In this document: positions 1-8,195 of the stretch, one piece after another
Layout: the number at the start of each line of letters is the position of its first letter
Numbering within the stretch: position 1 is the first letter of the stretch
NCBI RefSeq assembly: GCF_003390845.1
Contig: NZ_QMEK01000002.1
Coordinates: forward strand, 62,001 to 126,000
Origin: Tropicimonas sp. IMCC34043
GTDB taxonomy: Bacteria > Pseudomonadota > Alphaproteobacteria > Rhodobacterales > Rhodobacteraceae
Direction: 5' to 3'
DNA: 64,000 nt
Translations under genes and position numbers: made by a program
The notes under the pieces: generated by a model
Databases searched by the model: none
What the model saw: the letters and a program-made list of their open reading frames with translations, nothing else
What the model was told of the DNA's origin: nothing

Positions 1-280
1 CGTCGCCTCCTGGGGGCAGGGCACCGACAGTTTTGAATCCGATCCCCCCAATGCCGATATCTCGGTGCTGGTCGACGGCGGGCTGCAACAGGCGGTGGTC
101 GTGCTGCGTAATCCGGTGCTCACGGGCGACGCGCTGCACTATACGGTCGAAATCCTCAGTGGCGACATGCCGGTGCTGGGCGAGAATGCCTCGCTGTTCA
201 TCGACATCATAGGCCGGCCGCTGACCCCGGTGTCCTTCGCGGGCGCAGACCGGCGGGCCTATCGCCGCGGCTACTACTGA
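1..280 (+). CDS. C-terminal fragment of an uncharacterised protein, cut by the window start
   Basis: An open frame enters the window from the left (first full codon at base 2) and stops with TGA at 278-280. The roughly 92 visible residues are rich in beta-branched and acidic residues and end in an Arg/Tyr-rich tail (RRAYRRGYY). No start, signal peptide or catalytic motif is visible because the N-terminus is missing. I do not recognise the family. The composition resembles a beta-rich periplasmic or surface protein, but that is only an impression. Confidence 0.55.
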   Translation, partial: VASWGQGTDSFESDPPNADISVLVDGGLQQAVVVLRNPVLTGDALHYTVEILSGDMPVLGENASLFIDIIGRPLTPVSFAGADRRAYRRGYY

Positions 281-627
281 GATTTGCCCAAGGCGCCCGG
301 CCGCCACGGTCGGGCGTCTGGCACAGGCGGCGCTGTTCGCAAACAGCCCTGCAACCTGACGCCGGCCCTGTCCGGCGCGTCCCCCCGATAGCGACCGACG
401 TCAGACCGCAGACGCGGAACGGACGGCTCTTTTCATTCGGGGAGTGGTCGATCGTCTGCACGTCGTCTGTCACAGATTTGGAGGAAATCCGACATTCCGG
501 CGCCAGGACCGGCCGGAATGTCGGACCGGATTGCACTATTTTGCCCGGTTGTGACTTGGCACGGCGATTGCTGGTATGCGTTATGTAGGCTAACCACATA
601 ACGCACCCTGTCGTCCCGGAGATCCCC
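281..627. other. Intergenic region upstream of modE
   Basis: 347 bases without a supported gene. It holds a weak GC hairpin just after the upstream stop (arms CGCCCG 294-299 and CGGGCG 311-316, no T-run), which could be a weak terminator. Next to modE lies the ModE-type palindrome described separately. The open frames here on the minus strand are antisense extensions into modE and show no start signal or family likeness. Confidence 0.6.
577..605. promoter_or_regulatory. ModE-type operator (Mo-box) upstream of modE
   Basis: A perfect inverted repeat with 10-bp arms: TGCGTTATGT (577-586), a 9-bp spacer, and ACATAACGCA (596-605). CGTTATxT and AxATAACG half-sites are the known form of ModE operators. 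It lies 22 bp before the modE start, so it would mediate autorepression and, if the cluster is one transcript, molybdate control of modABC. The palindrome is directly visible; binding by ModE is inferred. Confidence 0.75.
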
Positions 628-1428
628 ATGACCGACGCCAAGCTGAAAGCCGCCCTGACCCTGACCCGCGAGGGCACCTCGCGGATCGGCCGGGACCGGA
701 TCCTGCTGCTTCAGGCGGTGGCCGAACACGGTTCGATTGCCGCGGCGGCGCGATCTGTCGGTCTGTCCTACAAGGCCGCCTGGGATGGGATTGGCACGCT
801 CAACAACCTGTTCCCGCAACCCGTCGTCACCGCCACCCCCGGCGGCAAGTCGGGCGGCGGGGCCGAGGTCACCCCGGCCGGCCACGCCCTGATCGCCAGC
901 TTCAACCGAGTGGAAAACGTCCTGACCCGGGCCTTCGCGAAACTCGACGCCGAGCTTGCCGATCTCTCCCTCAGTTCATCGAACATCGTCAGGAGTCTCA
1001 CGATGCAGACAAGTACCCGCAACGCCTTCCTCTGCACGGTCACCGGCGTGACCGAAGGCGCGGTCAATTCCGTGGTGGAAATGAAGCTGACCGACGGCCA
1101 GATCCTGACCGCCGTCATCACCGAGCGCAGCGCCACGGACATGGGGATCCGCGAAGGGACCGAGGTCTATGCCCTGATCAAGGCGCCGTTCATCATCCTT
1201 GCCGCGGGCGAACTGACCACCCCGGTTTCGGCCCGCAACGTGGTGACCGGCACGGTCGCCTCGCGCGAGGACGGCGCGGTGAACAGCGAGATCATCCTCG
1301 ATATCGGCGACGGCAAGACCGTCACCTCGATCGTCACCATCGCCAGTGCCAAGGCGCTCGACCTCAAGCCCGGCGATGTTGCGACCGCGATGTTCAAGGC
1401 CAGCCATGTCATCGTCGCCCTGCCCTGA
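628..1428 (+). CDS. modE: ModE, molybdate-responsive transcriptional regulator
   Basis: The 266-residue protein is a cytoplasmic repressor/activator that binds molybdate (or tungstate) and controls Mo uptake and Mo-enzyme genes. Residues about 20-115 form the ModE/LysR-like winged helix (AVAEHGSIAAAARSVGLSYK). Two Mop/TOBE oxyanion-binding domains follow at about 129-193 and 200-265, which is the full ModE architecture. The start is supported by GGAG (618-621) six bases upstream. The gene heads the modABCD cluster and has a ModE-like palindrome in front of it, which fits autoregulation. Confidence 0.93.
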   Translation: MTDAKLKAALTLTREGTSRIGRDRILLLQAVAEHGSIAAAARSVGLSYKAAWDGIGTLNNLFPQPVVTATPGGKSGGGAEVTPAGHALIASFNRVENVLTRAFAKLDAELADLSLSSSNIVRSLTMQTSTRNAFLCTVTGVTEGAVNSVVEMKLTDGQILTAVITERSATDMGIREGTEVYALIKAPFIILAAGELTTPVSARNVVTGTVASREDGAVNSEIILDIGDGKTVTSIVTIASAKALDLKPGDVATAMFKASHVIVALP

Positions 1429-1474
1429 CCCAACCCGAGAACCAGTGACGTTTCGACCCGAAAGGACCAGTAAC

Positions 1475-2233
1475 ATGAACTTTTCCCATCCCGCCCTGCG
1501 CAGCGGCGTCTGTGCGCTTGCCCTGCTGATTGGCACCGCAGCCCAGGCAGACGAGATCCTTGTCGCCGTTGCCGCGAACTTTACCGCAGCGGCCAAGGAC
1601 ATCGGCACCGCCTTCACCGCCGCCACCGGCCACACCGTCAGCTACAGCTTCGGTTCGACCGGCCAGCTTTATACCCAGATCACTCAGGACGCGCCCTTCG
1701 AGGTATTCCTGGCCGCCGATCAGGCCCGCCCCGAGAAGGCCGAAGCCGAAGGCTTCGCCGTCCCTGACACGCGGTTCACCTATGCCACCGGCAAGCTGTT
1801 GCTGTGGAGTGCCGACCCCGAGACCATCGACGGCACCCCCGACATCCTGTCGAGCCCCGATCTGACCCATGTCTCCTATGCCAACCCGCAGACTGCCCCC
1901 TATGGCGCGGCCGCGGTCGAGACGATGCAGGCGCTCGGACTCTACGACGCGCTGAAACCCAGGCTGGTCGAGGGCAAAAGCATCAGCCAGGCCCAGCAAT
2001 TCGTCGCCACCGGCAATGCCGAGGTGGGCTTTGTCGCGCTGTCGCAGGTCATCGCCGACGACAGCGGCTCAAGCTGGCTGGTGCCGGACGATCTGTATTC
2101 CCCGATCAGGCAGGACGCGGTGCTGCTGGTGAAGGGCGGCAACAACGAGGCGGCCAAGGCCTATCTGGCGTTCCTGCAGGGGGCCGAGGCGCTCTCGATC
2201 ATCGAAGGCTACGGCTATGGCGTAGGCCAGTAA
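1475..2233 (+). CDS. modA: ModA, molybdate-binding periplasmic protein
   Basis: A 252-residue substrate-binding protein of the ModABC importer; it captures molybdate (and usually tungstate) in the periplasm. A Sec signal peptide is evident (hydrophobic core [11 protein letters not shown], cleavage near residue 23), followed by the ModA start [17 protein letters not shown], and the anion-site segment [11 protein letters not shown]. The ATG at 1475 was chosen over longer upstream readings because it begins directly with the signal peptide and is preceded by AAAGGA. It sits between modE and modB with short gaps. Confidence 0.94.
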   Translation: MNFSHPALRSGVCALALLIGTAAQADEILVAVAANFTAAAKDIGTAFTAATGHTVSYSFGSTGQLYTQITQDAPFEVFLAADQARPEKAEAEGFAVPDTRFTYATGKLLLWSADPETIDGTPDILSSPDLTHVSYANPQTAPYGAAAVETMQALGLYDALKPRLVEGKSISQAQQFVATGNAEVGFVALSQVIADDSGSSWLVPDDLYSPIRQDAVLLVKGGNNEAAKAYLAFLQGAEALSIIEGYGYGVGQ

Positions 2234-2252
2234 CAGCAGACGGAGAGCCACC

Positions 2253-2927
2253 ATGTTCGACGCCGCGATGATCGAAGTGATCCTTCTGACGCTGAAGCTT
2301 GCCGGTCTGACCACGCTGCTTTTGCTGATCCTCGGCACGCCGCTGGCATGGTGGCTCTCGCGCGGGCGCAGCCTGACCCGCGATGTGGTGTCCACCATCG
2401 TCTCGCTGCCGATCGTGCTGCCGCCCACCGTGCTCGGCTTTTACCTGCTGATCGCGATGGGGCCGAGCAGCCCGCTGACCACGCTGGTCGGCCGGCCGCT
2501 GGCCTTTACCTTCGAGGGGCTGGTGCTGGGATCGGTGATCTATTCGATGCCCTTCGTGGTCAACCCGATCCGCAATGCCTTCGAGGCGATGGGACCGCGC
2601 CCGATGGAGGTGGCAGCCACCCTGCGCGCCTCGCCCTGGGACGCCTTCGTCACAGTCGCGCTGCCGCTTGCGAGCCCCGGTCTGCTGACCGGGGCGATCC
2701 TGGGCTTCGCCCACACGGTGGGGGAATTCGGCGTGGTGCTGATGATCGGCGGGTCGATCCCCGGGCGCACCAAGGTGCTGTCGACGACGATTTTCGACTA
2801 TGTCGAGACCCTGCAATGGGGCCGGGCGCATGTGCTGGCAGGCGGCATGCTGATCCTGTCCTTCGCCGTCATCCTGTTCATGACCCAGGTCGAACGCCGG
2901 CTGGTCGGCGGGAGGGGTGGGCGATGA
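2253..2927 (+). CDS. modB: ModB, molybdate ABC transporter permease
   Basis: This 224-residue inner-membrane permease forms the channel of ModABC. It has about five hydrophobic segments and the EAA-type cytoplasmic loop ([20 protein letters not shown]) that contacts the ATPase. The segment [17 protein letters not shown] is typical of ModB. Length is normal for the family. Its stop overlaps the modC start in an ATGA, implying translational coupling. Confidence 0.94.
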   Translation: MFDAAMIEVILLTLKLAGLTTLLLLILGTPLAWWLSRGRSLTRDVVSTIVSLPIVLPPTVLGFYLLIAMGPSSPLTTLVGRPLAFTFEGLVLGSVIYSMPFVVNPIRNAFEAMGPRPMEVAATLRASPWDAFVTVALPLASPGLLTGAILGFAHTVGEFGVVLMIGGSIPGRTKVLSTTIFDYVETLQWGRAHVLAGGMLILSFAVILFMTQVERRLVGGRGGR

Positions 2928-4042
2928 TCGACGCGCGGTTTGCGGGCGCGCTCGGCGCCTTCCGGCTCGATGCCGCCTTCACCGCGCCCGGCCACGGCGT
3001 GACCGCACTTTTCGGCCCCTCGGGCTGCGGCAAGACCAGCGTGCTGCGCTGCATCGCCGGGTTGCAGCGATTGCCGGACGGCCATCTCATCGTGAACGGC
3101 GAAAGCTGGCAGGACGGCCGGCGGTTCCGCCCCACCCATCGCCGGCCGCTCGGCTACGTGTTCCAGGAGGCAAGCCTGTTTCCGCATCTTTCGGTGCGCG
3201 AAAACCTGAGCTTTGGCCAGCGCCGGGTGCGGGGCGAGCCACAGCGGATCGGCTTTGACGAGGTGGTGGACCTGCTCGGCATCGCGCGCCTGTTCGACCG
3301 CCCCACCGACCGGCTGTCGGGAGGCGAACGCCAGCGCGTCGCAATCGGTCGGGCGCTGCTGTCGCAACCGCAGCTTCTGCTGATGGACGAGCCGCTGTCC
3401 GCGCTCGACCGGATCAGCAAGGACGAGATCCTGCCCTATCTGGAACGGCTGCACGCGGCGCTGTCGATCCCGGTGCTTTATGTCAGCCACGACATTGCCG
3501 AGGTCGAGCGGCTGGCCGACACGCTGGTGCTGATGGAGGCGGGGCGGGTCCGTGCCGCCGGACCCATCGCCGATCTGCTGGCCGACCCGGACCTGCCGCT
3601 GGTTCACATGCCCCAGCCCGCGGCGGTGATCGACGGCCGCGTGCTGTCGGTCGATCCCCGCTATGAGCTGACGGAACTCGAGGTGCCGGGCGGCAGGTTG
3701 CTGGTCGCGGGCGATCTCGGCCCCGTCGGCAGCGTTCGGCGGCTGAGGATCCCGGCAAGCGATGTCAGCCTTGGCCGCAGGGCGCCGGTCGATACCACGA
3801 TCCTGAACGCGCTGCCGGCATTGATCCTTGGGGCCGAACAGACGGGCGGACGGCAGATGACGGTTCGGCTTGCGCTCGGCGCCGACGGGCGTGGCGCGCC
3901 GCTGCTGTCACGGGTCAGCCGCTATTCCTGGGACCGGCTCGACCTCGCCCCGGGCCAGACGGTCATTGCCCGCCTGAAAGCCGTGGCGCTGCGGGATTCC
4001 GGCCCCGCCGCCGACACGCCCGTATCCGACCCTCATCCCTGA
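2924..4042 (+). CDS. modC: ModC, molybdate ABC transporter ATP-binding protein
   Basis: A 372-residue ATPase that powers ModAB. It shows Walker [10 protein letters not shown], the signature [15 protein letters not shown], and Walker [13 protein letters not shown]. The C-terminal third carries a regulatory Mop/TOBE domain (about 300-360), as in other ModC proteins. The ATG at 2924 overlaps the modB stop by four bases, which fixes the start. Confidence 0.94.
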   Translation: MIDARFAGALGAFRLDAAFTAPGHGVTALFGPSGCGKTSVLRCIAGLQRLPDGHLIVNGESWQDGRRFRPTHRRPLGYVFQEASLFPHLSVRENLSFGQRRVRGEPQRIGFDEVVDLLGIARLFDRPTDRLSGGERQRVAIGRALLSQPQLLLMDEPLSALDRISKDEILPYLERLHAALSIPVLYVSHDIAEVERLADTLVLMEAGRVRAAGPIADLLADPDLPLVHMPQPAAVIDGRVLSVDPRYELTELEVPGGRLLVAGDLGPVGSVRRLRIPASDVSLGRRAPVDTTILNALPALILGAEQTGGRQMTVRLALGADGRGAPLLSRVSRYSWDRLDLAPGQTVIARLKAVALRDSGPAADTPVSDPHP

Positions 4043-4091
4043 CCCCGCCCCATCCCGCGCCCCACCGCGCCCAGCCAAGGACCCGTCCGCC

Positions 4092-4931
4092 ATGTTCTTT
4101 ACCGACGACGATACCCTCGCCCGCATGTTGAAGGAGGACCTGCCGAACGGCGATCTGACCACCCGCAGCCTGGGGATCGGCCTGCGCGACGCCTATCTGA
4201 CGATGCGCGCCCGCAACGACATGACAGTCTGCGCCAGCGAAGAGGCGGCGCGGATGTTCGGGCTGCTGGGCGTCGAGACCGAACTTTTGTGTTCCAGCGG
4301 CACCGAGGTTGCGGCCGGCCGGCCGATCCTGACCGCCACGGGAACGGCAGATGCGATCTTTGCCGGCTGGAAGGTGGCGCAGACGCTGATGGAATGGGCC
4401 TCGGGCGTCGCGACCTCGGCGGCGCGGCTGGTCGCGGCGGCGCGGGCAGGCAACCCCGCCACAATCGTCGCCTGCACCCGCAAACCGGTGCCGGGCACAC
4501 GGGCGCTGTCGCTGAAGGCGGTGGTGGCGGGCGGCGCCGCGATCCACCGGACCGGGCTGTCCGACACCGTGCTGCTGTTTCCCGAACACCGCGCCTTTGG
4601 CGGACCCGAGGGGCTGGGCCTGCAGATCGACCGCCTGCGCCGTCTGTGTCCGGAACGGCGGATCGTCGTCGAGGTCGGCAGTCTTGAAGACGCCCTGCTA
4701 GCCGCCGACCGCGGCGCCGACGTGGTTCAACTGGAGAAGTTCGCGCCTGGAGACGTCGCGGCGACGGCCGCAGCGCTCGGGCCCGACTGGCCGGGGACGC
4801 TTGCCGCCGCTGGCGGGGTTTCCGAGGCCAATGCCCGCGACTATGCCGCCAGCGGCGCGCATGTGCTGGTTACTTCGTCGCCCTATTACGCCCGGCCGTC
4901 CGATGTCGCCGTGACGATCGCGGCGGGCTGA
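4092..4931 (+). CDS. modD: ModD, quinolinate phosphoribosyltransferase-like molybdenum-cluster protein
   Basis: The 279-residue protein belongs to the ModD branch of the nicotinate-nucleotide pyrophosphorylase (NadC) fold. The N-terminus FFTDDDTLARMLKEDLPNGD and the middle segment TIVACTRKPVPGTRALSLKAV match the pattern of NadC enzymes, including the Arg/Lys residues that hold phosphates. ModD proteins are found next to molybdate transporters, but their reaction is not established. The gene starts 49 bp after modC. Its 3' end overlaps the convergent opgC coding end by 62 bp. Confidence 0.85.
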   Translation: MFFTDDDTLARMLKEDLPNGDLTTRSLGIGLRDAYLTMRARNDMTVCASEEAARMFGLLGVETELLCSSGTEVAAGRPILTATGTADAIFAGWKVAQTLMEWASGVATSAARLVAAARAGNPATIVACTRKPVPGTRALSLKAVVAGGAAIHRTGLSDTVLLFPEHRAFGGPEGLGLQIDRLRRLCPERRIVVEVGSLEDALLAADRGADVVQLEKFAPGDVAATAAALGPDWPGTLAAAGGVSEANARDYAASGAHVLVTSSPYYARPSDVAVTIAAG

Positions 4932-6231
4932 CCGCCCGGGATCCCGCCGCCACCGCGCGTTCGGACCGCGGCAGAGACGCCCCTGCCAGGGCATCGACTG
5001 CGGCCGGGGCGGCTGGCGCAGGACCTGCCGCCGCTGCGGCCTCGACCGCCGCCGCGCGACGGCCGGCATCGCCGATCCAGGCCGCAGCGATCGACAGCAG
5101 CACCGCCAGCGGCGGCAGCACCCAGAGCAACCAGCCGGCCTCGGGCCGAACCAGCAAGGCAATCTGGCCGCAGAGCGCCAGGATCGTGCCCACCCCGAAC
5201 ACCAACAGCCCCTGCCGACCCAACAGACGGAACGGCGCGGCCGCGGAATGCGCCGCCAGACGGCGCACCACAGGCAGGCAGGACAGCAGATAGATCAGCG
5301 CCAGCGCATGAAGGAACCGCGGCAGGGCAAGATAGGGCTTGTAGTGGCTGACGATATGGAATGGCACGCCCATGGTCTCGAGCCGGTACATCGCCCGGTT
5401 CACCGGATCGGCCAGCGACGGCACATGGACCATTGCGAAGGCGAGCACCAGAAATCCCGTCGACAGTGCCAGCAGCGGCCGCGTGACCGGGACCAGCCGC
5501 GCCCCGCGGCGCAGTTGCAGCCCGATCATCAACCCGACGACGAAGATCGCCTGCCAGGCGAACGGGTTGAACTGCCAGCCGTTGGTGCCGGGACGGACCG
5601 GCAGGTCGAGCCGCAGCAGACCGGCCACGAACCACAGCCCCAGCGAGGCCGCAAGAGTCGCCCGCGGCGCCGCCAGACCGCAGCGGATCAGCAGCGGCGC
5701 AGCGAGCATCAGCAGGATATAGGGCGGCAGGATGTTGACGTAGTTGACCTGGTAGGTCAGCGTCACCAGCCCGGCCAACGCCTGTCCCGGCGATTCATAC
5801 AGCCAGCCGCCATTGTGAAGCGCTCGCAACTCCGGCGCGGCAAAGCGTTCAGCGGCCAGCGCGAACAGCGCCAGCGCGGTCAGTGTCAGGAATATCTGCA
5901 CGAGATAGAGCTTGCGGACCCGGCGCAGGATCGGCGCGATCCCCTGCCACAGCCCGCCGCGCTGCGCCCGCCAACGCTCGATCCCGCCGGCATAGGCCAG
6001 CGCGACGGCAATCCCGGACATGACGAAAAACCCCTCGGCCGCGTCCGAAAACCCGAAACCGCGGATTGTCAGCACCTCGTAGGGGTTGCCGGGGATGTGG
6101 TTGATCAGGATCATCATCAGGGCGATGCCGCGGAAGGCATCGATCCTCAGATCCCTCTGGCGCCGTTTCCCCCCACCGCCGGCACCGATGTCGATCGGGC
6201 TCGCCTCAGGCCGCGACACGGGGCGCGGCAT
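4870..6231 (-). CDS. opgC: OpgC, membrane protein for succinylation of osmoregulated periplasmic glucans
   Basis: A polytopic membrane protein of about 453 residues with around ten hydrophobic segments and the OpgC/acyltransferase-like N-terminal pattern (DLRIDAFRGIALMMILINH, then FVMSGIAVALAYAGG). In Rhodobacter, OpgC adds succinyl groups to periplasmic glucans. It follows opgH with a 26-bp overlap if the ATG at 6231 is used; an in-frame ATG at 6288 would lengthen it by 19 residues inside opgH. No strong ribosome site marks either. The last 80 residues are Ala/Arg-rich and low in complexity, and the gene end overlaps modD on the other strand. Confidence 0.85.
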   Translation of the reverse strand: MPRPVSRPEASPIDIGAGGGGKRRQRDLRIDAFRGIALMMILINHIPGNPYEVLTIRGFGFSDAAEGFFVMSGIAVALAYAGGIERWRAQRGGLWQGIAPILRRVRKLYLVQIFLTLTALALFALAAERFAAPELRALHNGGWLYESPGQALAGLVTLTYQVNYVNILPPYILLMLAAPLLIRCGLAAPRATLAASLGLWFVAGLLRLDLPVRPGTNGWQFNPFAWQAIFVVGLMIGLQLRRGARLVPVTRPLLALSTGFLVLAFAMVHVPSLADPVNRAMYRLETMGVPFHIVSHYKPYLALPRFLHALALIYLLSCLPVVRRLAAHSAAAPFRLLGRQGLLVFGVGTILALCGQIALLVRPEAGWLLWVLPPLAVLLSIAAAWIGDAGRRAAAVEAAAAAGPAPAAPAAVDALAGASLPRSERAVAAGSRAVSPPRSSRRHRTAGRNRATK

Positions 6232-8023
6232 CGCTGCCGCTGTCCTTGTCGCTGCCCCCCGGGCGCGCAGGCGCGGTCCAACGGTCAAGCTGGGCGCGGA
6301 AATCGCGCACCACCGGCGCCGGATTGGTCTCGTCCGGGACGAGGAACAGCCAACTTCCGATCTGCCTCGAACTCCAGGCGATGATCAGCGGCGCGATCAG
6401 CATCGGCAGGCCGACCGGCAACAGCCAGATCACCAGCTCGGGCGAAAAACGGAACGTCGCGGCCAGAAGGATCGCCCCCCAGGTCGCGATCCAGCGTCCG
6501 GCGCGCCAGGATTCGACCAGCGTCAGGCGGCCTTCGCCGCGCAGGTTGGCCGGCCAGCCGCCGTCACGGCCCGACAACACCTCGATCACCGCGCGGGTCT
6601 GGTACATCAGCATCAGCGGCGCCATCAGCGAGGAGAGCACGATCTCGGTCAGCACCGACAGCCCGGCCCGCAGGGTGCCGCCAAAGCCACGGATCCGCCC
6701 GACCATCGCCGCCTCGATCAGGATCGCGAACTTGGGCACGATCAGCAGCCCGCCGATGCCGATCGCCAGCGCGATGATCTCGCGGGTGCGGTCGTTCGGG
6801 AATACCGGGAACAGCTGATAGGCGTCAGGGAAATAATCTGGCAGCGGCGCCGTGATTGTCGCCACGACGGATACGGTCAGAAACATCGCCCAAAGCAGCG
6901 AGACCAGATAGCTTGTGATCCCCTGGAACAGCACGAACCGCGACCAGGCCGGCAACCCGGGGGCACCGATCACCCGCATGTGCTGCAGGTTGCCCTGACA
7001 CCAGCGACGGTCGCGGCGGGCATGGGCGGTCACGTTGTCGGGGCCTTCCTCGAACGAGCCGTCGAAGCCTTCGTCGACCTCGACCCGCCAGCCGCCACGG
7101 GCCAGCAGCGCGGCCTCGACATAGTCGTGGCTCAGGATCGTGCCGCCCAGCGGGGGCGGACCCTGCAGTTCGGGCAGGCCGCAGCATTCGGCAAAGGCGC
7201 GCATCCGGACGATGGCGTTGTGGCCCCAGAACGGCCCGGTTGTGCCCTGCAGGCGCGCCAGCGCCCGGGTGAAGACCGGCGAATGGAAACTGGAGGCGAA
7301 CTGCATCGCGCGCCCGAACAGCGTCGACGCGCCGATAACCCGCGGCAGGGTCTGCAACAGGCCAAGGCCCGGGTCGGCCGTCATGCGGGCGATCAGCCCG
7401 CGCAGGGTCTCGCCCTCCATCAGGCTGTCGGCGTCGAGGATTATCCCGAACTCATAGGCAGCGCCCGACTGGCGGATGAAGTTCTCGATGTTGCCGGCCT
7501 TGCGGCCGTGATTGTCGCGCCGGTTGCGATAGAATATCCGCCCGGCACCGTCGGTTTCCTCCAGCAGCCGCGCAAAAACCGTTTGCTCGAGCGCCTGCGC
7601 CCGCGGATCGCGGGTGTCCGACAGTACGGCGATGTCGATCGTCAGGCCCGCCGCGCGGATCGAGCGGTCCATTGCCGCGATCCGCGCGAAAACGGCCACC
7701 GGATCCTCGTTGCAGATCGGCAGCAAGAGCGCGGTCGGCGCATGTGGCAGTTTGAGATCCGGACGCGGGCGCGGATGCTGCCGCGGCGGCAGGCCGACAA
7801 AGGCCATCACCGCCCCCCAGGCCAGCCAGGTGGTCGTGATCAGGATCAGGACGACCCTGAGATAGTCCCATGACGACAGCCCGTCGGTGGCAGATGCCTG
7901 CGCCAGCACGGCCGCTGCGCCGAGCCCGCACAGGATCGACACAGCGATGCAGACGATCCGCAACGTCCGCGTCGCCGGATCGACCGGACGGCGCGGGGCA
8001 ACGGGCAGAGCGTCACGCATCAT
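6206..8023 (-). CDS. opgH: OpgH, glucan backbone glucosyltransferase
   Basis: A 605-residue inner-membrane GT2 glycosyltransferase that builds the beta-glucan backbone from UDP-glucose. Two N-terminal membrane segments precede the catalytic domain with LLPICNED, the DAD metal site (ILDADSLMEGETL), and the acceptor motif RRWCQGN (a Q/RxxRW variant). Several membrane segments follow. It overlaps opgI by 11 bp and lies third in the opgG-opgI-opgH-opgC operon. Length is shorter than E. coli OpgH (847) but in line with the alphaproteobacterial form. Confidence 0.93.
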   Translation of the reverse strand: MMRDALPVAPRRPVDPATRTLRIVCIAVSILCGLGAAAVLAQASATDGLSSWDYLRVVLILITTTWLAWGAVMAFVGLPPRQHPRPRPDLKLPHAPTALLLPICNEDPVAVFARIAAMDRSIRAAGLTIDIAVLSDTRDPRAQALEQTVFARLLEETDGAGRIFYRNRRDNHGRKAGNIENFIRQSGAAYEFGIILDADSLMEGETLRGLIARMTADPGLGLLQTLPRVIGASTLFGRAMQFASSFHSPVFTRALARLQGTTGPFWGHNAIVRMRAFAECCGLPELQGPPPLGGTILSHDYVEAALLARGGWRVEVDEGFDGSFEEGPDNVTAHARRDRRWCQGNLQHMRVIGAPGLPAWSRFVLFQGITSYLVSLLWAMFLTVSVVATITAPLPDYFPDAYQLFPVFPNDRTREIIALAIGIGGLLIVPKFAILIEAAMVGRIRGFGGTLRAGLSVLTEIVLSSLMAPLMLMYQTRAVIEVLSGRDGGWPANLRGEGRLTLVESWRAGRWIATWGAILLAATFRFSPELVIWLLPVGLPMLIAPLIIAWSSRQIGSWLFLVPDETNPAPVVRDFRAQLDRWTAPARPGGSDKDSGSDAAPRVAA

Positions 8024-8195
8024 TGGCCGTCAGGATCGACGGCAGGCGCAGCCAGGACCGCCGGACCTTGCGCCGTTCGAGCACCTGCATCGGCATATCG
8101 AGCGGACACTCCGGCGGCGCCCAGGATTGCGCCTCGAGCTTCGTTTCGTCGTTCGGATTTGAATTTCGGTTGAAATCCATCATTCCTTCATCCAT
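8013..8195 (-). CDS. opgI: OpgI, small protein of unknown function inside the opg operon
   Basis: A 60-residue charged soluble protein whose start overlaps the opgG stop by 16 bp and whose stop overlaps opgH by 11 bp. This position equals that of opgI in the R. sphaeroides opgGIHC operon. No signal peptide or membrane segment is seen. It is Asn/Asp/Glu-rich at the N-terminus, with a basic patch (LERRKVRRSWLRL) near the C-terminus. The symbol rests on position and size rather than on a recognised motif. ATG codons at 8183 and 8180 are alternative starts. Confidence 0.7.
   Translation of the reverse strand: MDEGMMDFNRNSNPNDETKLEAQSWAPPECPLDMPMQVLERRKVRRSWLRLPSILTANDA

Noticed and set aside
6086-7873. 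595-codon open frame antisense to opgH/opgC
   Set aside because: The translation is low-complexity Arg/Gln/Asp/Gly-rich; opgH on the other strand has full glycosyltransferase motifs.
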